In this document: piece after piece, positions 24,784-33,762 of the stretch | How positions within the stretch are numbered: the stretch's first letter is position 1 | How the letters are laid out: each line of letters starts with the position of its first letter | DNA from: Sphingopyxis panaciterrulae | GTDB lineage: Bacteria > Pseudomonadota > Alphaproteobacteria > Sphingomonadales > Sphingomonadaceae | Length of the DNA: 64,000 nucleotides | Assembly (NCBI RefSeq): GCF_014199295.1 | Contig: NZ_JACIJH010000003.1 | Span: 124,001 to 188,000, forward strand | Direction: 5' to 3' | Position numbers and translations under genes: made by a program | The notes under the pieces: generated by a model | What the model saw: only the letters and a program-made list of their open reading frames with translations | What the model was told of the DNA's origin: nothing | Databases searched by the model: none

Positions 24784-25748
24784 CGCCGCGTCTCCCCGTT
24801 CATGAAGGCCGGTCCCGGCCGGACCGGTTGCAGCGGACCATCATAGGCGCGGTCGCCGGGAAAGGCATCTTCGGGTTCGAGCGCAGCTTCGCTCGCAATC
24901 TTCCTGTAAACGCTGGCAAAGTCCGTTTCCTCGGTCGCGCGCAGCAATTCCTCGAAACCCTCGACCACGAAATAGATGCGCTGGAATTCGTCGAAATGAT
25001 ATTTGGTCCGCATCACCCGCTCGATATCGAGCCAGATGCGCCGCGGTTCGGGCGAGGTGAGCGCCGCAATCGTCTCGGCATGGCTCGACAGCAGCCCGCC
25101 GCCGAAGGCGCGCAATTCACCCTTCTCGACGACAAGCCCGAACTCGGTCGTATAAAGCCAGAGCCGGCCGAGGAAATCGGACGCGCCCAGCCTTTCGGCG
25201 CGCAGCCCTGCCTGACCATATGCGACCAGAAAATCGGAAAAAGCGGGGCTTGCGAGCATCGGGACATGGCCGAAGATGTCGTGAAACATGTCCGGCTCTT
25301 CGCTGTAGCCGATCTGTTCGGGCGGCCGCAGGAAATTGGCGGCGGGAAAGCGGCGGTTCGCCAGATGCTCGAAGAAGGGTTCATTCGGTATCCAGCCCGG
25401 AACCGCGACGATCTCCCAGCCGGTCGCCGGCTTCAAATGCCTGTTGAGCGCGGCAAAATCAGGAACGCCCGGCGCGACCGACCGCAGCATATCGAGGCCG
25501 CGCAGAAAATCCGCGCAGGCATAGCCGCGCAGCGCCGCCAACTGCTGATCGAACAGCGCGCGCCAGGTCGAATGTTGCGCGGGCGTGAATGCCCGCCAGT
25601 CCTGGGACATCGTCCAGTCCGCCGCCGCCCCTTCGGGCGGCGCGTCGAAGATATGCGTCGCAGCCACTTCGGCTCTCTCTCCCGGCCTGCCGGAAAGATA
25701 GGTTTGTTTGGAACGAACATTGTCCGCAATTTTTCGACGATGATGCAC
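24780..25748 (-). CDS. Aromatic amino acid hydroxylase, proposed tryptophan 5-hydroxylase
   Basis: A 322-residue non-haem iron, pterin-dependent hydroxylase of the bacterial PhhA family. The iron triad is His156, His161 (FHDIFGHVP) and Glu202 (TTEFG). Standard annotation would be phenylalanine 4-hydroxylase. However, the two positions that distinguish phenylalanine from tryptophan hydroxylases are exchanged: Trp119 in VAVPGWIP, where PAH has Leu, and Leu198 in RLWLYTTEF, where PAH has Trp. Tryptophan hydroxylases have Tyr and Phe there. With kynA, kynB and kynU downstream, 5-hydroxylation of tryptophan is the likely role. The GTG at 25748 is the frame limit and only GGGA lies near it, so the true start could be slightly downstream. 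No pterin dehydratase gene is nearby. Confidence 0.85.
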   Translation of the reverse strand: MHHRRKIADNVRSKQTYLSGRPGERAEVAATHIFDAPPEGAAADWTMSQDWRAFTPAQHSTWRALFDQQLAALRGYACADFLRGLDMLRSVAPGVPDFAALNRHLKPATGWEIVAVPGWIPNEPFFEHLANRRFPAANFLRPPEQIGYSEEPDMFHDIFGHVPMLASPAFSDFLVAYGQAGLRAERLGASDFLGRLWLYTTEFGLVVEKGELRAFGGGLLSSHAETIAALTSPEPRRIWLDIERVMRTKYHFDEFQRIYFVVEGFEELLRATEETDFASVYRKIASEAALEPEDAFPGDRAYDGPLQPVRPGPAFMNGETRR

Positions 25749-25901
25749 CTGTCCCGACGGCTGTTCCGTAAAATCTCTTCATCATGGACCTATCGTTCTT
25801 CGCAATTGCAAAATACTCTGCCCAGAAGAAGGAATTTCGAATCGCAGCAGAACGACCCGGCGCGCGCGACACCGTGCGCCCGATGCAGGAGGCCGCCGCC
25901 C
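25749..25901. promoter_or_regulatory. Divergent promoter region with Lrp/AsnC-type palindrome
   Basis: The 153-bp gap separates the tryptophan operon from its regulator. It contains the palindrome GCAATTGC at 25802-25809 within TTCGCAATTGCAAAA, resembling the AT-centred dyads bound by AsnC/Lrp proteins. Both promoters must lie here. The assignment is by pattern and position only. Confidence 0.45.
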
Positions 25902-26375
25902 ATGGACAGACTCGACTGGAAAATCATCGCCGCGCTCGAAGAAGACGGACGCCGCTCCTTCGCCGAACTGGGCGAGACGGTCGGCCTTTCCAAATCGCCC
26001 TGCTGGTCGCGGGTCCGCAGCCTCGAAGGATCGGGCGTCATTCACGGCTATGCCGCGCGCCTCGACCCCTTCGCCCTCGGCCTCGCGGTGCAGAGCTTCG
26101 TCGAGGTGCGGATCGGCCTCGATGCCCATGCCGATTTCGAAGCCGCGGTGATGGCGCACCCCGCCGTCGTCGAATGCCACACGACCGCGGGCGACAGCGA
26201 CTATATGCTCAAGATATTCGCGCGGTCGGTCGATCATCTCGACGAACTGCTCCGCCACGACCTTTCCAAGCTGCCGAGCGTGCATCGGCTATCCACCGTT
26301 GTCTGCCTGAAAACGATCAAGCGGCAAGGCCGCATCGCCGAATGGGCACGGATGACCGAACAGCAGCAGCGCTGA
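25902..26375 (+). CDS. Lrp/AsnC family transcriptional regulator
   Basis: A 157-residue regulator. The N-terminal helix-turn-helix (DRLDWKIIAALEEDGRRS, SFAELGETVGLSKSPCWSR) is followed by the RAM ligand-binding domain (VIHGYAARLDPFALGL, VVECHTTAGDSDYMLKI). ATG 25902 follows AGGAGG. Its divergent position makes it the probable regulator of the tryptophan operon, with tryptophan, 5-hydroxytryptophan or a downstream metabolite as likely effector. Confidence 0.92.
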   Translation: MDRLDWKIIAALEEDGRRSFAELGETVGLSKSPCWSRVRSLEGSGVIHGYAARLDPFALGLAVQSFVEVRIGLDAHADFEAAVMAHPAVVECHTTAGDSDYMLKIFARSVDHLDELLRHDLSKLPSVHRLSTVVCLKTIKRQGRIAEWARMTEQQQR

Positions 26376-26379
26376 CGGC

Positions 26380-26395
26380 CGCCGGATAGCCGGCG
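26380..26395. terminator. Small hairpin between convergent genes
   Basis: The stem CGCCGG / CCGGCG with loop ATAG sits between the AsnC-type gene stop and the kdpD stop. It is short and lacks a clear T-run, so it is only a weak terminator candidate. Confidence 0.35.
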
Positions 26396-29050
26396 CTATT
26401 CGGCCGGGATAGCCAATTCGCCCGGAAAAATCAGGGTAAATGCGGCCCCTCCCTCCGGATGGTTGGCCGCGGCGATCCCGATACCGAGCGCTTCGGCAAA
26501 ACCCCTCGCGATCGCCAGCCCCAGCCCGCTGCCGCCATGCCGGTCGCCGCCTCTGCCCTGGGCAAAGGTATCGAAGATCGTCCGCTCGGCGCCTGGCTCG
26601 ATCCCCTCGCCGCGATCGCGCACGGTCAATGTCACGCTGTCGGGCGTCCGCCGCCCGGCGATGGTGATCGGCCCCGCATTGCCGCCATGTTGAATGGCGT
26701 TGGCCAACAGGTTGAGCAGGATGTGATGCAGCAAGCGGGCATCGACGCGGACCAGCGGCAGGCCGGCGGGAACCTGAAAGTCGATGGGATGGCCGCGGAG
26801 CAGATCCTTGAGGTCATGGACGACACCCGCGACCACATCGGTCAGGTCCACCGGCTCGACGTCGAGGCGTATCCCCCCGGCATCGAGCCGGACCAGTTCG
26901 ACCAGATTGTCGAGGAAGCGGCGCAGCCGCGACACCTCTGCGCGCGCGACCGGCAGCGCGGCGGCATCGGGATGCTCCCCCGCCAGCGCCTCGATCGCGG
27001 CGGTGATGCCGGTGAGCGGAGTGCGCAGGTCGTGGCCGATCGACGAAAGCAGCGCGGCGCGCAGCCGATCGCGCTCTTCGAGCAGCGACAGGCCGCGCAT
27101 CTCGTCTTCCAGCCGCAGCCGTTCGTGCGCGTGCGCCGCCTGCCCCACCAATGTCGCCAGCAACGCAGCCTTGTCGGCCGAGACCGGGTCGCGATCGTCG
27201 TCGCGCGCGATGCCGAGCACCGCGAGCACGCCCAGCCCGGTCTTGAGCGGATGGAACTGCCAGTCCGACGCAAGCAAGGTGTTCGTGCCGCGTCCTGCGG
27301 GCTCTCCGCTGGTCCACGACCATTCGGCAGCCGCCTGATCGACCGGCGAGATCTGCGCGTCGGGCGGCCGCGCCACGACCGGTCGCAACATCCCCTCCCT
27401 TTCGATCATCACCACGGCACGGACGCCAAGCAGCCGCGAAACCTCCTCACAGGTGGCGGTGGCCGTGGCGTCGAGGTCGGCGGCGCGCGCCAGCGTCTGC
27501 GCGAAGGCGGCAAGCGCGGCGTTTTCCTGCGCGCTGCGCACGCCGATCTGCGCGCGGGTACGCAGGCGCCCCGCGAGATTGCTCGTCACGGCCGCGACGC
27601 CGGTCAGCACCAGCATCGTCAGCACGCTCTGCGGGTCGGTGATGGTGAAGCTGTGGATGGGTTCGAGGAAGAAGAAGTTGAACGCCAGCGCCGCGGCGAT
27701 GCTCGCGAACAGCCCCGGCCGGAGGCCGTACAGCGTCGCGGCGACGATGACGGGAACCAGATAGAGAAGGTCGATCGCGCCGCGTCCGATAACCGGCTCT
27801 GCAAGCTTTGCGAGCAGGGTCATCGCGGCGATCAGCAGCATCGCGGCGCCATAGGCCTGCGGCCGCCCCCAGCCCCGCGCCCACGCTCCCCGGCGCCCCT
27901 CGGCCGCTGCGAGTTCGGGCGACGGGATGACGTGGATCGCCAGGTCCTGCGAGCCGCGGATCAGGCTTTCGACGACCGACCCGTGGCGCAGTTCGAACCA
28001 CCAGCTCCGCTGCGACCGGCCGATGACGAGTTGCGTCGCGCGCTGCGCCTCGATCTGGCCTTTCAGCCCCACGATGACATTTTCGGCCGGAATGGTCGCG
28101 ATCGTCGCGCCAAGCGTCGCGGCGAGCCCCAGCGCGGCGGCGACGCGGCGCTGCGCCTCCTCGTCGAAGCCGCGACTGCGCGGGGTTTCGATATGCACCG
28201 CGGTCCACGGGGCATTGAGACCGTCGGCCAGCCGCTTGGCGGTGCGCGCCAGCGCATCCGCACCCGGCTGTTCGCTGATAGCGACCAGGATGCGCTCGCC
28301 CGCGGCATAGGTACCTGCAACGCCGCCCGCGTCGAGGTCCTGCAGCATCTGCCGATCGACGCTGAGCGCCGCGCGGCGCAGCGCCATCTCGCGCAGCGCC
28401 GACAGATTCGGCTTCGAAAAGAAGTGGCCCAGCGCACGGCTCGCCTCCTCTGGCACATAGACCTTGCCGTCCTTCAGCCGCTCGATCAGTTCGTCGGGCG
28501 GCAAGTCGACCAGCTTGATCTCGGCGCCCTCGAAGACGCCGTCGGGCACCGTTTCGCGCACGCGGACGCGCGTGAAGCTCGCGACGACGTCGTTGAGGCT
28601 CTCGACATGCTGGATGTTCAACGTCGTGTAGACGTCGATCCCCGCGTTCAGCAGCTCCTCGACATCCTGCCAGCGCTTGGGATGGCGGCTTCCCTCGACG
28701 TTGCTGTGCGCATATTCGTCGACCAGCGCGAGCGCCGGTGCCCGCCGCAGCACAGCATCGAGGTCCATCCCGGTCAGGCGGTGGCCGCGATATTCGACCT
28801 CGCGGCGCGGGAGCACCTCCATGCCCACGAGCAGCGCCTCGGTCTCGGCGCGGCCGTGGGTCTCGGCGACCGCGACGACGACATCCTCGCCCTCGCGCTT
28901 CAGCGCCGCGCCTTCGCCCAGCATAGCAAAGGTCTTGCCGACTCCGGGCGCGGCGCCGAGGAAGATCTTGAGTTGCCCGCGCTCCTCGCGCTTCGCCTGG
29001 CGCAGAAGCGCCTCTGGCGACGGTCGTTTTTCCGGCGGCGACGAGGTCAT
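26396..29050 (-). CDS. kdpD: Osmosensitive potassium sensor kinase KdpD
   Basis: An 884-residue sensor that phosphorylates KdpE when potassium is limiting. Domains in order: KdpD N-terminal domain with Walker A GAAPGVGKT (residues 32-40) and DEYAHSNVEGSRHPKRW; a UspA-like domain ending IGRSQRSWWFELRHGSVVESL; four membrane helices (about 395-495); a GAF-like segment; the phosphorylated His in SSIGHDLRTPLTG; and ATPase boxes (NLLANAIQHGG, RDRGEGI, GGSGLGLAIARG). ATG 29050 is preferred to 29092 because the conserved protein starts near KRPSPEALL. It is transcribed away from kdpFABC-kdpE, unlike the common kdpFABC-kdpDE order. Confidence 0.95.
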   Translation of the reverse strand: MTSSPPEKRPSPEALLRQAKREERGQLKIFLGAAPGVGKTFAMLGEGAALKREGEDVVVAVAETHGRAETEALLVGMEVLPRREVEYRGHRLTGMDLDAVLRRAPALALVDEYAHSNVEGSRHPKRWQDVEELLNAGIDVYTTLNIQHVESLNDVVASFTRVRVRETVPDGVFEGAEIKLVDLPPDELIERLKDGKVYVPEEASRALGHFFSKPNLSALREMALRRAALSVDRQMLQDLDAGGVAGTYAAGERILVAISEQPGADALARTAKRLADGLNAPWTAVHIETPRSRGFDEEAQRRVAAALGLAATLGATIATIPAENVIVGLKGQIEAQRATQLVIGRSQRSWWFELRHGSVVESLIRGSQDLAIHVIPSPELAAAEGRRGAWARGWGRPQAYGAAMLLIAAMTLLAKLAEPVIGRGAIDLLYLVPVIVAATLYGLRPGLFASIAAALAFNFFFLEPIHSFTITDPQSVLTMLVLTGVAAVTSNLAGRLRTRAQIGVRSAQENAALAAFAQTLARAADLDATATATCEEVSRLLGVRAVVMIEREGMLRPVVARPPDAQISPVDQAAAEWSWTSGEPAGRGTNTLLASDWQFHPLKTGLGVLAVLGIARDDDRDPVSADKAALLATLVGQAAHAHERLRLEDEMRGLSLLEERDRLRAALLSSIGHDLRTPLTGITAAIEALAGEHPDAAALPVARAEVSRLRRFLDNLVELVRLDAGGIRLDVEPVDLTDVVAGVVHDLKDLLRGHPIDFQVPAGLPLVRVDARLLHHILLNLLANAIQHGGNAGPITIAGRRTPDSVTLTVRDRGEGIEPGAERTIFDTFAQGRGGDRHGGSGLGLAIARGFAEALGIGIAAANHPEGGAAFTLIFPGELAIPAE

Positions 29051-29100
29051 GCCTCCATTTACGCCAGCCGCCGCGGCGCGGCCAAGCGGCAACGCGCAAT

Positions 29101-29150
29101 CTTTATGGAAACTTTATGCGTTTCGCCGGAATCGCCCGCGAAACTTTACG
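29101..29150 (+). promoter_or_regulatory. Putative KdpE operator and kdp promoter region
   Basis: CTTTATG occurs at 29101-29107 and 29112-29118, exactly 11 bp apart, with CTTTACG at 29144-29150. Phased, T-rich direct repeats in the kdpD-kdpF intergenic region suit binding of an OmpR-type dimer such as KdpE. E. coli KdpE also binds T-rich direct repeats. The site could serve both divergent transcripts. Confidence 0.5.
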
Positions 29151-29219
29151 GCGAAGGGGCGTAGCGGCGGTCCCGTACTGACCGGCTCCTCCCGGAGTCC
29201 TTTCGCCGGAGACCCTTCC

Positions 29220-29303
29220 ATGTCCGATTTCCTGTGGCTCGGCCTGGCCGCCCTGCTCTTTGCCGCGACGCTCGGCTACGCACGCCTCTGCGATCGGGCC
29301 TGA
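29220..29303 (+). CDS. Small membrane peptide upstream of kdpF
   Basis: A 27-residue open frame (MSDFLWLGLAALLFAATLGY..., ending CDRA) that would form one transmembrane helix followed by a short basic tail. It lies 2 bp before the kdpF start, so it reads as the first gene of the kdp operon. I believe similar short ORFs precede kdpF in other proteobacteria, but no function is known to me. A ribosome binding site is not obvious; GGAGACCC lies just upstream. Confidence 0.55.
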   Translation: MSDFLWLGLAALLFAATLGYARLCDRA

Positions 29304-29305
29304 GG

Positions 29306-29395
29306 ATGAACATTCCCCTGATCCTCGCGGGCAGCACGGCGGCGCTCCTTCTCCTCTATCTCGTCGCCGCGCTGCTGCGGCCCGAACGTTTCTGA
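29306..29395 (+). CDS. kdpF: KdpF small subunit of potassium-transporting ATPase
   Basis: A 29-residue single-helix membrane peptide, [20 protein letters not shown]..., ending in RPERF, the hallmark C-terminus of KdpF. The family stabilises the KdpABC complex. It starts 2 bp after the preceding small ORF and 13 bp before kdpA. Confidence 0.85.
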   Translation: MNIPLILAGSTAALLLLYLVAALLRPERF

Positions 29396-29408
29396 TCGGA
29401 GAGCGACT

Positions 29409-31112
29409 ATGACCGCATCCGGCTGGGCCCTCATCCTCCTCTTCATCGCCATCCTCGCGGCGCTCGCCAAGCCGATCGGGCTCTGGCTCTTCGCACTCTA
29501 CGAAGGCCGCCCCACCCCGCTCCATCGATTCCTCGGCCCCGTCGAGCGCGGCTTCTATCGCCTCGCGGGGATCGACCCGACCGAGGAGCAGGGCTGGCGG
29601 CGCTATGCGCTGCACATGCTGCTCTTCAACCTCGCGCTGCTGCTCTTCACCTATGCAGTGTTGCGGCTCCAGGGCGTGCTACCGGGAAATCCGCGAGGCT
29701 TCGATGCGATCGGGGCCGATGGCGCATTCAACGCCGCGATCAGCTTCACGACCAACACCAATTGGCAATGGTATGCCGGAGAGGCGACGATGTCGAACCT
29801 CAGCCAGATGCTGGGGCTCACGATCCATAATTTCCTGTCGGCGGCAACCGGCATCGCGGTCGCCTTCGCGCTGTTCCGAGGCTTCGCGCGCCGCGAGACG
29901 AACGCGCTGGGCAATTTCTGGGCCGATGTGACCCGCGTGACGCTCTATCTCCTGCTGCCGATCTGCATCGTTTATGCGCTCTTCCTGATCGCAAACGGCG
30001 TGCCGCAGACGCTCAGCAGTTCGGTCGATGCGACGACGCTCGAGGGGGCGAGGCAGACGATCGCGCTCGGCCCCGTCGCAAGCCAGGAAGCGATCAAGCT
30101 GCTCGGCACCAACGGGGGCGGCTTCTTCAACGCCAACAGCGCGCATCCGTTCGAAAATCCCACCGCGCTCACCAATTTCGTCGAGATGCTGTCGATCCTC
30201 GCGATCGGGGTCGGCCTGACCTGGTGCTTCGGCAAGGCGGTCGGCGACACGCGCCAGGGTTGGGCGATCCTGACCGCGATGGGCGTGCTCTTCCTCGCCG
30301 GCGCCGCCATCGCTTACTGGCAGGAAGCGGCCGGCAATCCGCTGCTCCATCAGCTCGGCGTCGCCGGCGGCAACATGGAGGGCAAGGAGGTGCGCTTCGG
30401 CATCGCCGCATCCGCGCTGTTCGCCGTCGTCACCACCGCCGCCTCGTGCGGCGCGGTCAACGCGATGCACGACAGCTTCACCGCGCTGGGGGGCCTAATT
30501 CCGCTCTTCAACATGCAGCTTGGCGAGGTCATCGTGGGCGGCGTCGGCGCGGGCATCTATGGCTTCCTGCTCTTCGCGATCCTCGCCGTGTTCGTCGCGG
30601 GGCTGATGGTCGGGCGCACCCCCGAATATGTCGGCAAGAAGATCGAGGCGCGCGAGGTCAAACTCGCGGTGCTCGCGATCGCGGTCCTGCCACTCGTCAT
30701 TCTGGGCTTCACCGCGCTCGCCAATGTGCTGCCCGCCGGCCTGGCCGGGCCGCTTAACAAGGGGCCGCACGGCTTCTCCGAAATCCTCTACGCCTTTACC
30801 TCGAGCGCGGGGAACAATGGCTCGGCCTTCGCCGGCCTCTCCGCGGGCACGCCCTTCTACAACCGCCTCACCGGCATCGCGATGTGGCTCGGGCGCTTCT
30901 TCGTGATCGTGCCCGTGCTCGCGATCGCGGGCAGCCTCGCCGCAAAGCGCCATACTCCAGCAACAAGCGGCTCCTTCCCCACCACCGGGGGGCTGTGGAT
31001 CGGGTTGCTCATCGGGATCATCCTGATCCTCGGCGGCCTCACCTTCCTCCCCAGCCTCGCTCTCGGCCCCGTCGCCGATCATCTCGCGATGATCGACGGC
31101 CGGCTCTTCTGA
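29409..31112 (+). CDS. kdpA: Potassium-transporting ATPase subunit KdpA
   Basis: A 567-residue inner-membrane subunit that selects and binds K+. Its four filter-loop regions are recognisable: [45 protein letters not shown] and [13 protein letters not shown]. Length and helix pattern match the family. It is co-transcribed with kdpF, kdpB, kdpC and kdpE. Confidence 0.97.
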   Translation: MTASGWALILLFIAILAALAKPIGLWLFALYEGRPTPLHRFLGPVERGFYRLAGIDPTEEQGWRRYALHMLLFNLALLLFTYAVLRLQGVLPGNPRGFDAIGADGAFNAAISFTTNTNWQWYAGEATMSNLSQMLGLTIHNFLSAATGIAVAFALFRGFARRETNALGNFWADVTRVTLYLLLPICIVYALFLIANGVPQTLSSSVDATTLEGARQTIALGPVASQEAIKLLGTNGGGFFNANSAHPFENPTALTNFVEMLSILAIGVGLTWCFGKAVGDTRQGWAILTAMGVLFLAGAAIAYWQEAAGNPLLHQLGVAGGNMEGKEVRFGIAASALFAVVTTAASCGAVNAMHDSFTALGGLIPLFNMQLGEVIVGGVGAGIYGFLLFAILAVFVAGLMVGRTPEYVGKKIEAREVKLAVLAIAVLPLVILGFTALANVLPAGLAGPLNKGPHGFSEILYAFTSSAGNNGSAFAGLSAGTPFYNRLTGIAMWLGRFFVIVPVLAIAGSLAAKRHTPATSGSFPTTGGLWIGLLIGIILILGGLTFLPSLALGPVADHLAMIDGRLF

Positions 31113-31124
31113 CGGATCTCCGAT

Positions 31125-33155
31125 ATGACCGCACCCACCTCGATGTTCAGCGCCGCCCTCGTCGTTCCGGCGATGCGGGGTGCCGTCGAAAAGCTCGACC
31201 CGCGCGCACTGATCCGCAACCCGGTGATGTTCGTCACCGCGTGCATCGCGCTCTTGCTCACCGCGCTGCTCGCGATCGACGAACCCGGTCTGTCGCTGGG
31301 TTTCCAGATTCAGCTCGTTCTCTGGCTTTGGCTCACCGTGATTTTCGGCACCTTCGCCGAAGCGCTGGCCGAAGGTCGCGGCCGCGCGCAAGCCGCCTCG
31401 CTCCGGGCGACGCAGGCCGAACTGAAGGCCAAGCTGATGCTCGGCGTCGGCGACACCTACGAGATCGTTCCCGCAAGCCAGGTCGAAAAGGGAGAGATCG
31501 TGCTCGTCGAAACCGGCGACCTGATCCCCGCCGACGGCGAGGTGATCGCGGGCGTGGCCTCGGTCAACGAGGCCGCAATCACGGGCGAAAGCGCGCCGGT
31601 GATCCGCGAGGCGGGCGGCGACCGCAGCGCGGTGACCGCGGGGACGCGCGTCCTCTCCGATGGGATCAAGGTGCGCGTCACCGCCGAACCCGGCCAAGGT
31701 TTTCTCGACCGCATGATCGCGCTCGTCGAAGGCGCCGAGCGGCGCAAGACGCCGAACGAGATCGCGCTCACCATCCTGCTCGTCGGGCTGACGATCATCT
31801 TCCTGATCGCTGTCGCGACGATCCCCGGCTTCACCGCCTATGCAGGCGGCGCGGTGCCCGTGGCACTGCTCGCCGCGCTGCTCATCACCCTCATTCCGAC
31901 GACCATCGCCGCGCTGCTGTCGGCGATCGGCATCGCGGGGATGGACCGCCTCGTCCGCTTCAACGTGCTCGCCAGGTCGGGCCGCGCGGTCGAGGCGGCG
32001 GGCGACGTCGACGTGCTGCTGCTCGACAAGACCGGTACGATCACGATCGGCGACCGGCAGGCCAGCGAGTTCCGTCCCCTGGCGGGAGTCGATGCCGGCG
32101 CGCTCGCCGATGCAGCCCTGCTGTCGAGCCTCGCCGACGAAACCCCCGAGGGCCGCTCGATCGTGGCGCTGGCACGCGAACGTTATGCGGTACGCGCCGC
32201 CGCGCTGCCCGCAGGGTCAAAGGTGATCCCCTTCACTGCCCAGACGCGCCTGTCGGGCGTCGTCGTCGCGGGCGTGACGATCCGGAAGGGTGCGGTCGAT
32301 TCGGTGCTGCGCGCGCATCCCGCGGCTGGAACGGGGCCCGCCACCGCTGAGCTGCGCAAGATCACCGAAGAGATCGCGCGTTCGGGCGGCACGCCGCTCG
32401 CGGTGGTCAGGGACGGCCGCCTGCTCGGCGCGATCCACCTCAAGGACGTCGTCAAGGCGGGCATCCGCGAGCGTTTCGGCGAGCTTCGCAACATGGGCAT
32501 CCGCACGGTGATGATCACCGGCGACAACCCGCTCACTGCCGCCGCGATCGCGGCGGAAGCCGGAGTCGACGATTTCCTCGCGCAGGCGACGCCGGAGGAC
32601 AAGCTCGCGCTGATCCGGCGCGAACAGGGCGAGGGGCGGCTGGTCGCGATGTGCGGCGACGGGACCAACGATGCGCCCGCACTCGCACAGGCCGACGTCG
32701 GCGTCGCGATGAACACCGGGACGCAGGCCGCGCGCGAGGCGGGCAATATGGTCGACCTCGACAGCGATCCCACCAAGCTGATCGAGATCGTCGGTCTCGG
32801 AAAACAGCTCCTGATGACGCGCGGCGCGCTCACGACCTTCTCGGTGGCCAACGACGTCGCCAAATATTTCGCGATCATCCCCGCGATCTTCGTCGCCATC
32901 TATCCGCAGCTCGGTGTGCTCAACGTGATGGGGCTGTCGAGCCCGCAAAGCGCCGTCCTCTCGGCGATCATGTTCAACGCACTGATCATTCCGGCACTCG
33001 TACCGCTGGCGCTTGGGGGCGTGCGCTACCGCCCGATGGCGGCGAGTCCGCTGCTCGCGCGAAACCTGTCGGTCTTTGGTCTCGGTGGGCTCGTTGCGCC
33101 CTTCGCTGGCATCAAACTGATCGACCTTGCCGTTTCCGGCCTCCATCTCGCCTGA
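31125..33155 (+). CDS. kdpB: Potassium-transporting P-type ATPase subunit KdpB
   Basis: A 676-residue P-type ATPase that drives K+ uptake. Actuator motif ITGESAPV, phosphorylation site [10 protein letters not shown], nucleotide-binding and hinge motif [17 protein letters not shown] are all present, with helices at both ends. It starts 12 bp after kdpA. No family residue appears missing. Confidence 0.97.
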   Translation: MTAPTSMFSAALVVPAMRGAVEKLDPRALIRNPVMFVTACIALLLTALLAIDEPGLSLGFQIQLVLWLWLTVIFGTFAEALAEGRGRAQAASLRATQAELKAKLMLGVGDTYEIVPASQVEKGEIVLVETGDLIPADGEVIAGVASVNEAAITGESAPVIREAGGDRSAVTAGTRVLSDGIKVRVTAEPGQGFLDRMIALVEGAERRKTPNEIALTILLVGLTIIFLIAVATIPGFTAYAGGAVPVALLAALLITLIPTTIAALLSAIGIAGMDRLVRFNVLARSGRAVEAAGDVDVLLLDKTGTITIGDRQASEFRPLAGVDAGALADAALLSSLADETPEGRSIVALARERYAVRAAALPAGSKVIPFTAQTRLSGVVVAGVTIRKGAVDSVLRAHPAAGTGPATAELRKITEEIARSGGTPLAVVRDGRLLGAIHLKDVVKAGIRERFGELRNMGIRTVMITGDNPLTAAAIAAEAGVDDFLAQATPEDKLALIRREQGEGRLVAMCGDGTNDAPALAQADVGVAMNTGTQAAREAGNMVDLDSDPTKLIEIVGLGKQLLMTRGALTTFSVANDVAKYFAIIPAIFVAIYPQLGVLNVMGLSSPQSAVLSAIMFNALIIPALVPLALGGVRYRPMAASPLLARNLSVFGLGGLVAPFAGIKLIDLAVSGLHLA

Positions 33156-33165
33156 GGAGCTTTCC

Positions 33166-33753
33166 ATGCTTTCCGACCTCGCATCGGCCGTTCGCCCCGC
33201 ACTGGTGTTGACCCTGCTCTTCGCGGCGTTGCTCGGCGTCGCCTATCCCCTCACGCTCACCGGTCTGGGTCAGGCGTTGTTCCCCGCCCAGGCAAACGGC
33301 AGCCTGATCCGCGACAACGGCAAGGTGGTCGGTTCGGGATTGATCGGCCAGAGCTTTGCGAGCGACGTCTATTTTCACGGCCGTCCCTCGGCCGCGGGCG
33401 CCGACGGCTATGATGCCGCAGCATCGGCGGGGTCGAATCTCGGCCCTACGAGCCTCGTGCTCGCCGGTCGCGTCTCCGCCGACATCAAAAGCCTTTCCGA
33501 AACGGCACCGGGCCGCCCCGTCCCGCCCGACCTGGTGACGACCTCCGCCTCGGGACTCGATCCCCATATCAGCCCCGAGGCGGCCTTTTTCCAGGTCGAC
33601 CGTGTCGCGGAGGCGCGCAATGTGCCGCAAGCAGACGTCCGTCTGGTCGTGGAACAGGCGATCGAACGCCCGTTGGCGAGCTTTCTGGGCGAACCGCGAG
33701 TCCATGTCCTGCGTCTCAATCGCTCGCTCGACGCCCGGTTCGGACGGCAGTAA
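33166..33753 (+). CDS. kdpC: Potassium-transporting ATPase subunit KdpC
   Basis: A 195-residue accessory subunit. One N-terminal helix (ALVLTLLFAALLGVAYPLTLTG) precedes a periplasmic part with GSGLIGQSFASDVYFHGRPSA and SGLDPHISPEAA, both family motifs. ATG 33166 follows GAGGAGC; the frame extends upstream inside kdpB without support. Confidence 0.95.
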   Translation: MLSDLASAVRPALVLTLLFAALLGVAYPLTLTGLGQALFPAQANGSLIRDNGKVVGSGLIGQSFASDVYFHGRPSAAGADGYDAAASAGSNLGPTSLVLAGRVSADIKSLSETAPGRPVPPDLVTTSASGLDPHISPEAAFFQVDRVAEARNVPQADVRLVVEQAIERPLASFLGEPRVHVLRLNRSLDARFGRQ

Positions 33754-33762
33754 GACGCGCTT

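Noticed and set aside
24780-25748. Plain annotation as phenylalanine 4-hydroxylase of tyrosine catabolism
   Set aside because: The specificity residues are exchanged and the operon holds kynABU rather than tyrosine or homogentisate genes. Still possible, but not preferred.
26459-29164. A 901-residue open frame on the plus strand
   Set aside because: It lies wholly antisense to kdpD, whose domains are unmistakable. The Arg/Asp/Gln-rich low-complexity translation is what high-GC codon bias produces on the opposite strand.
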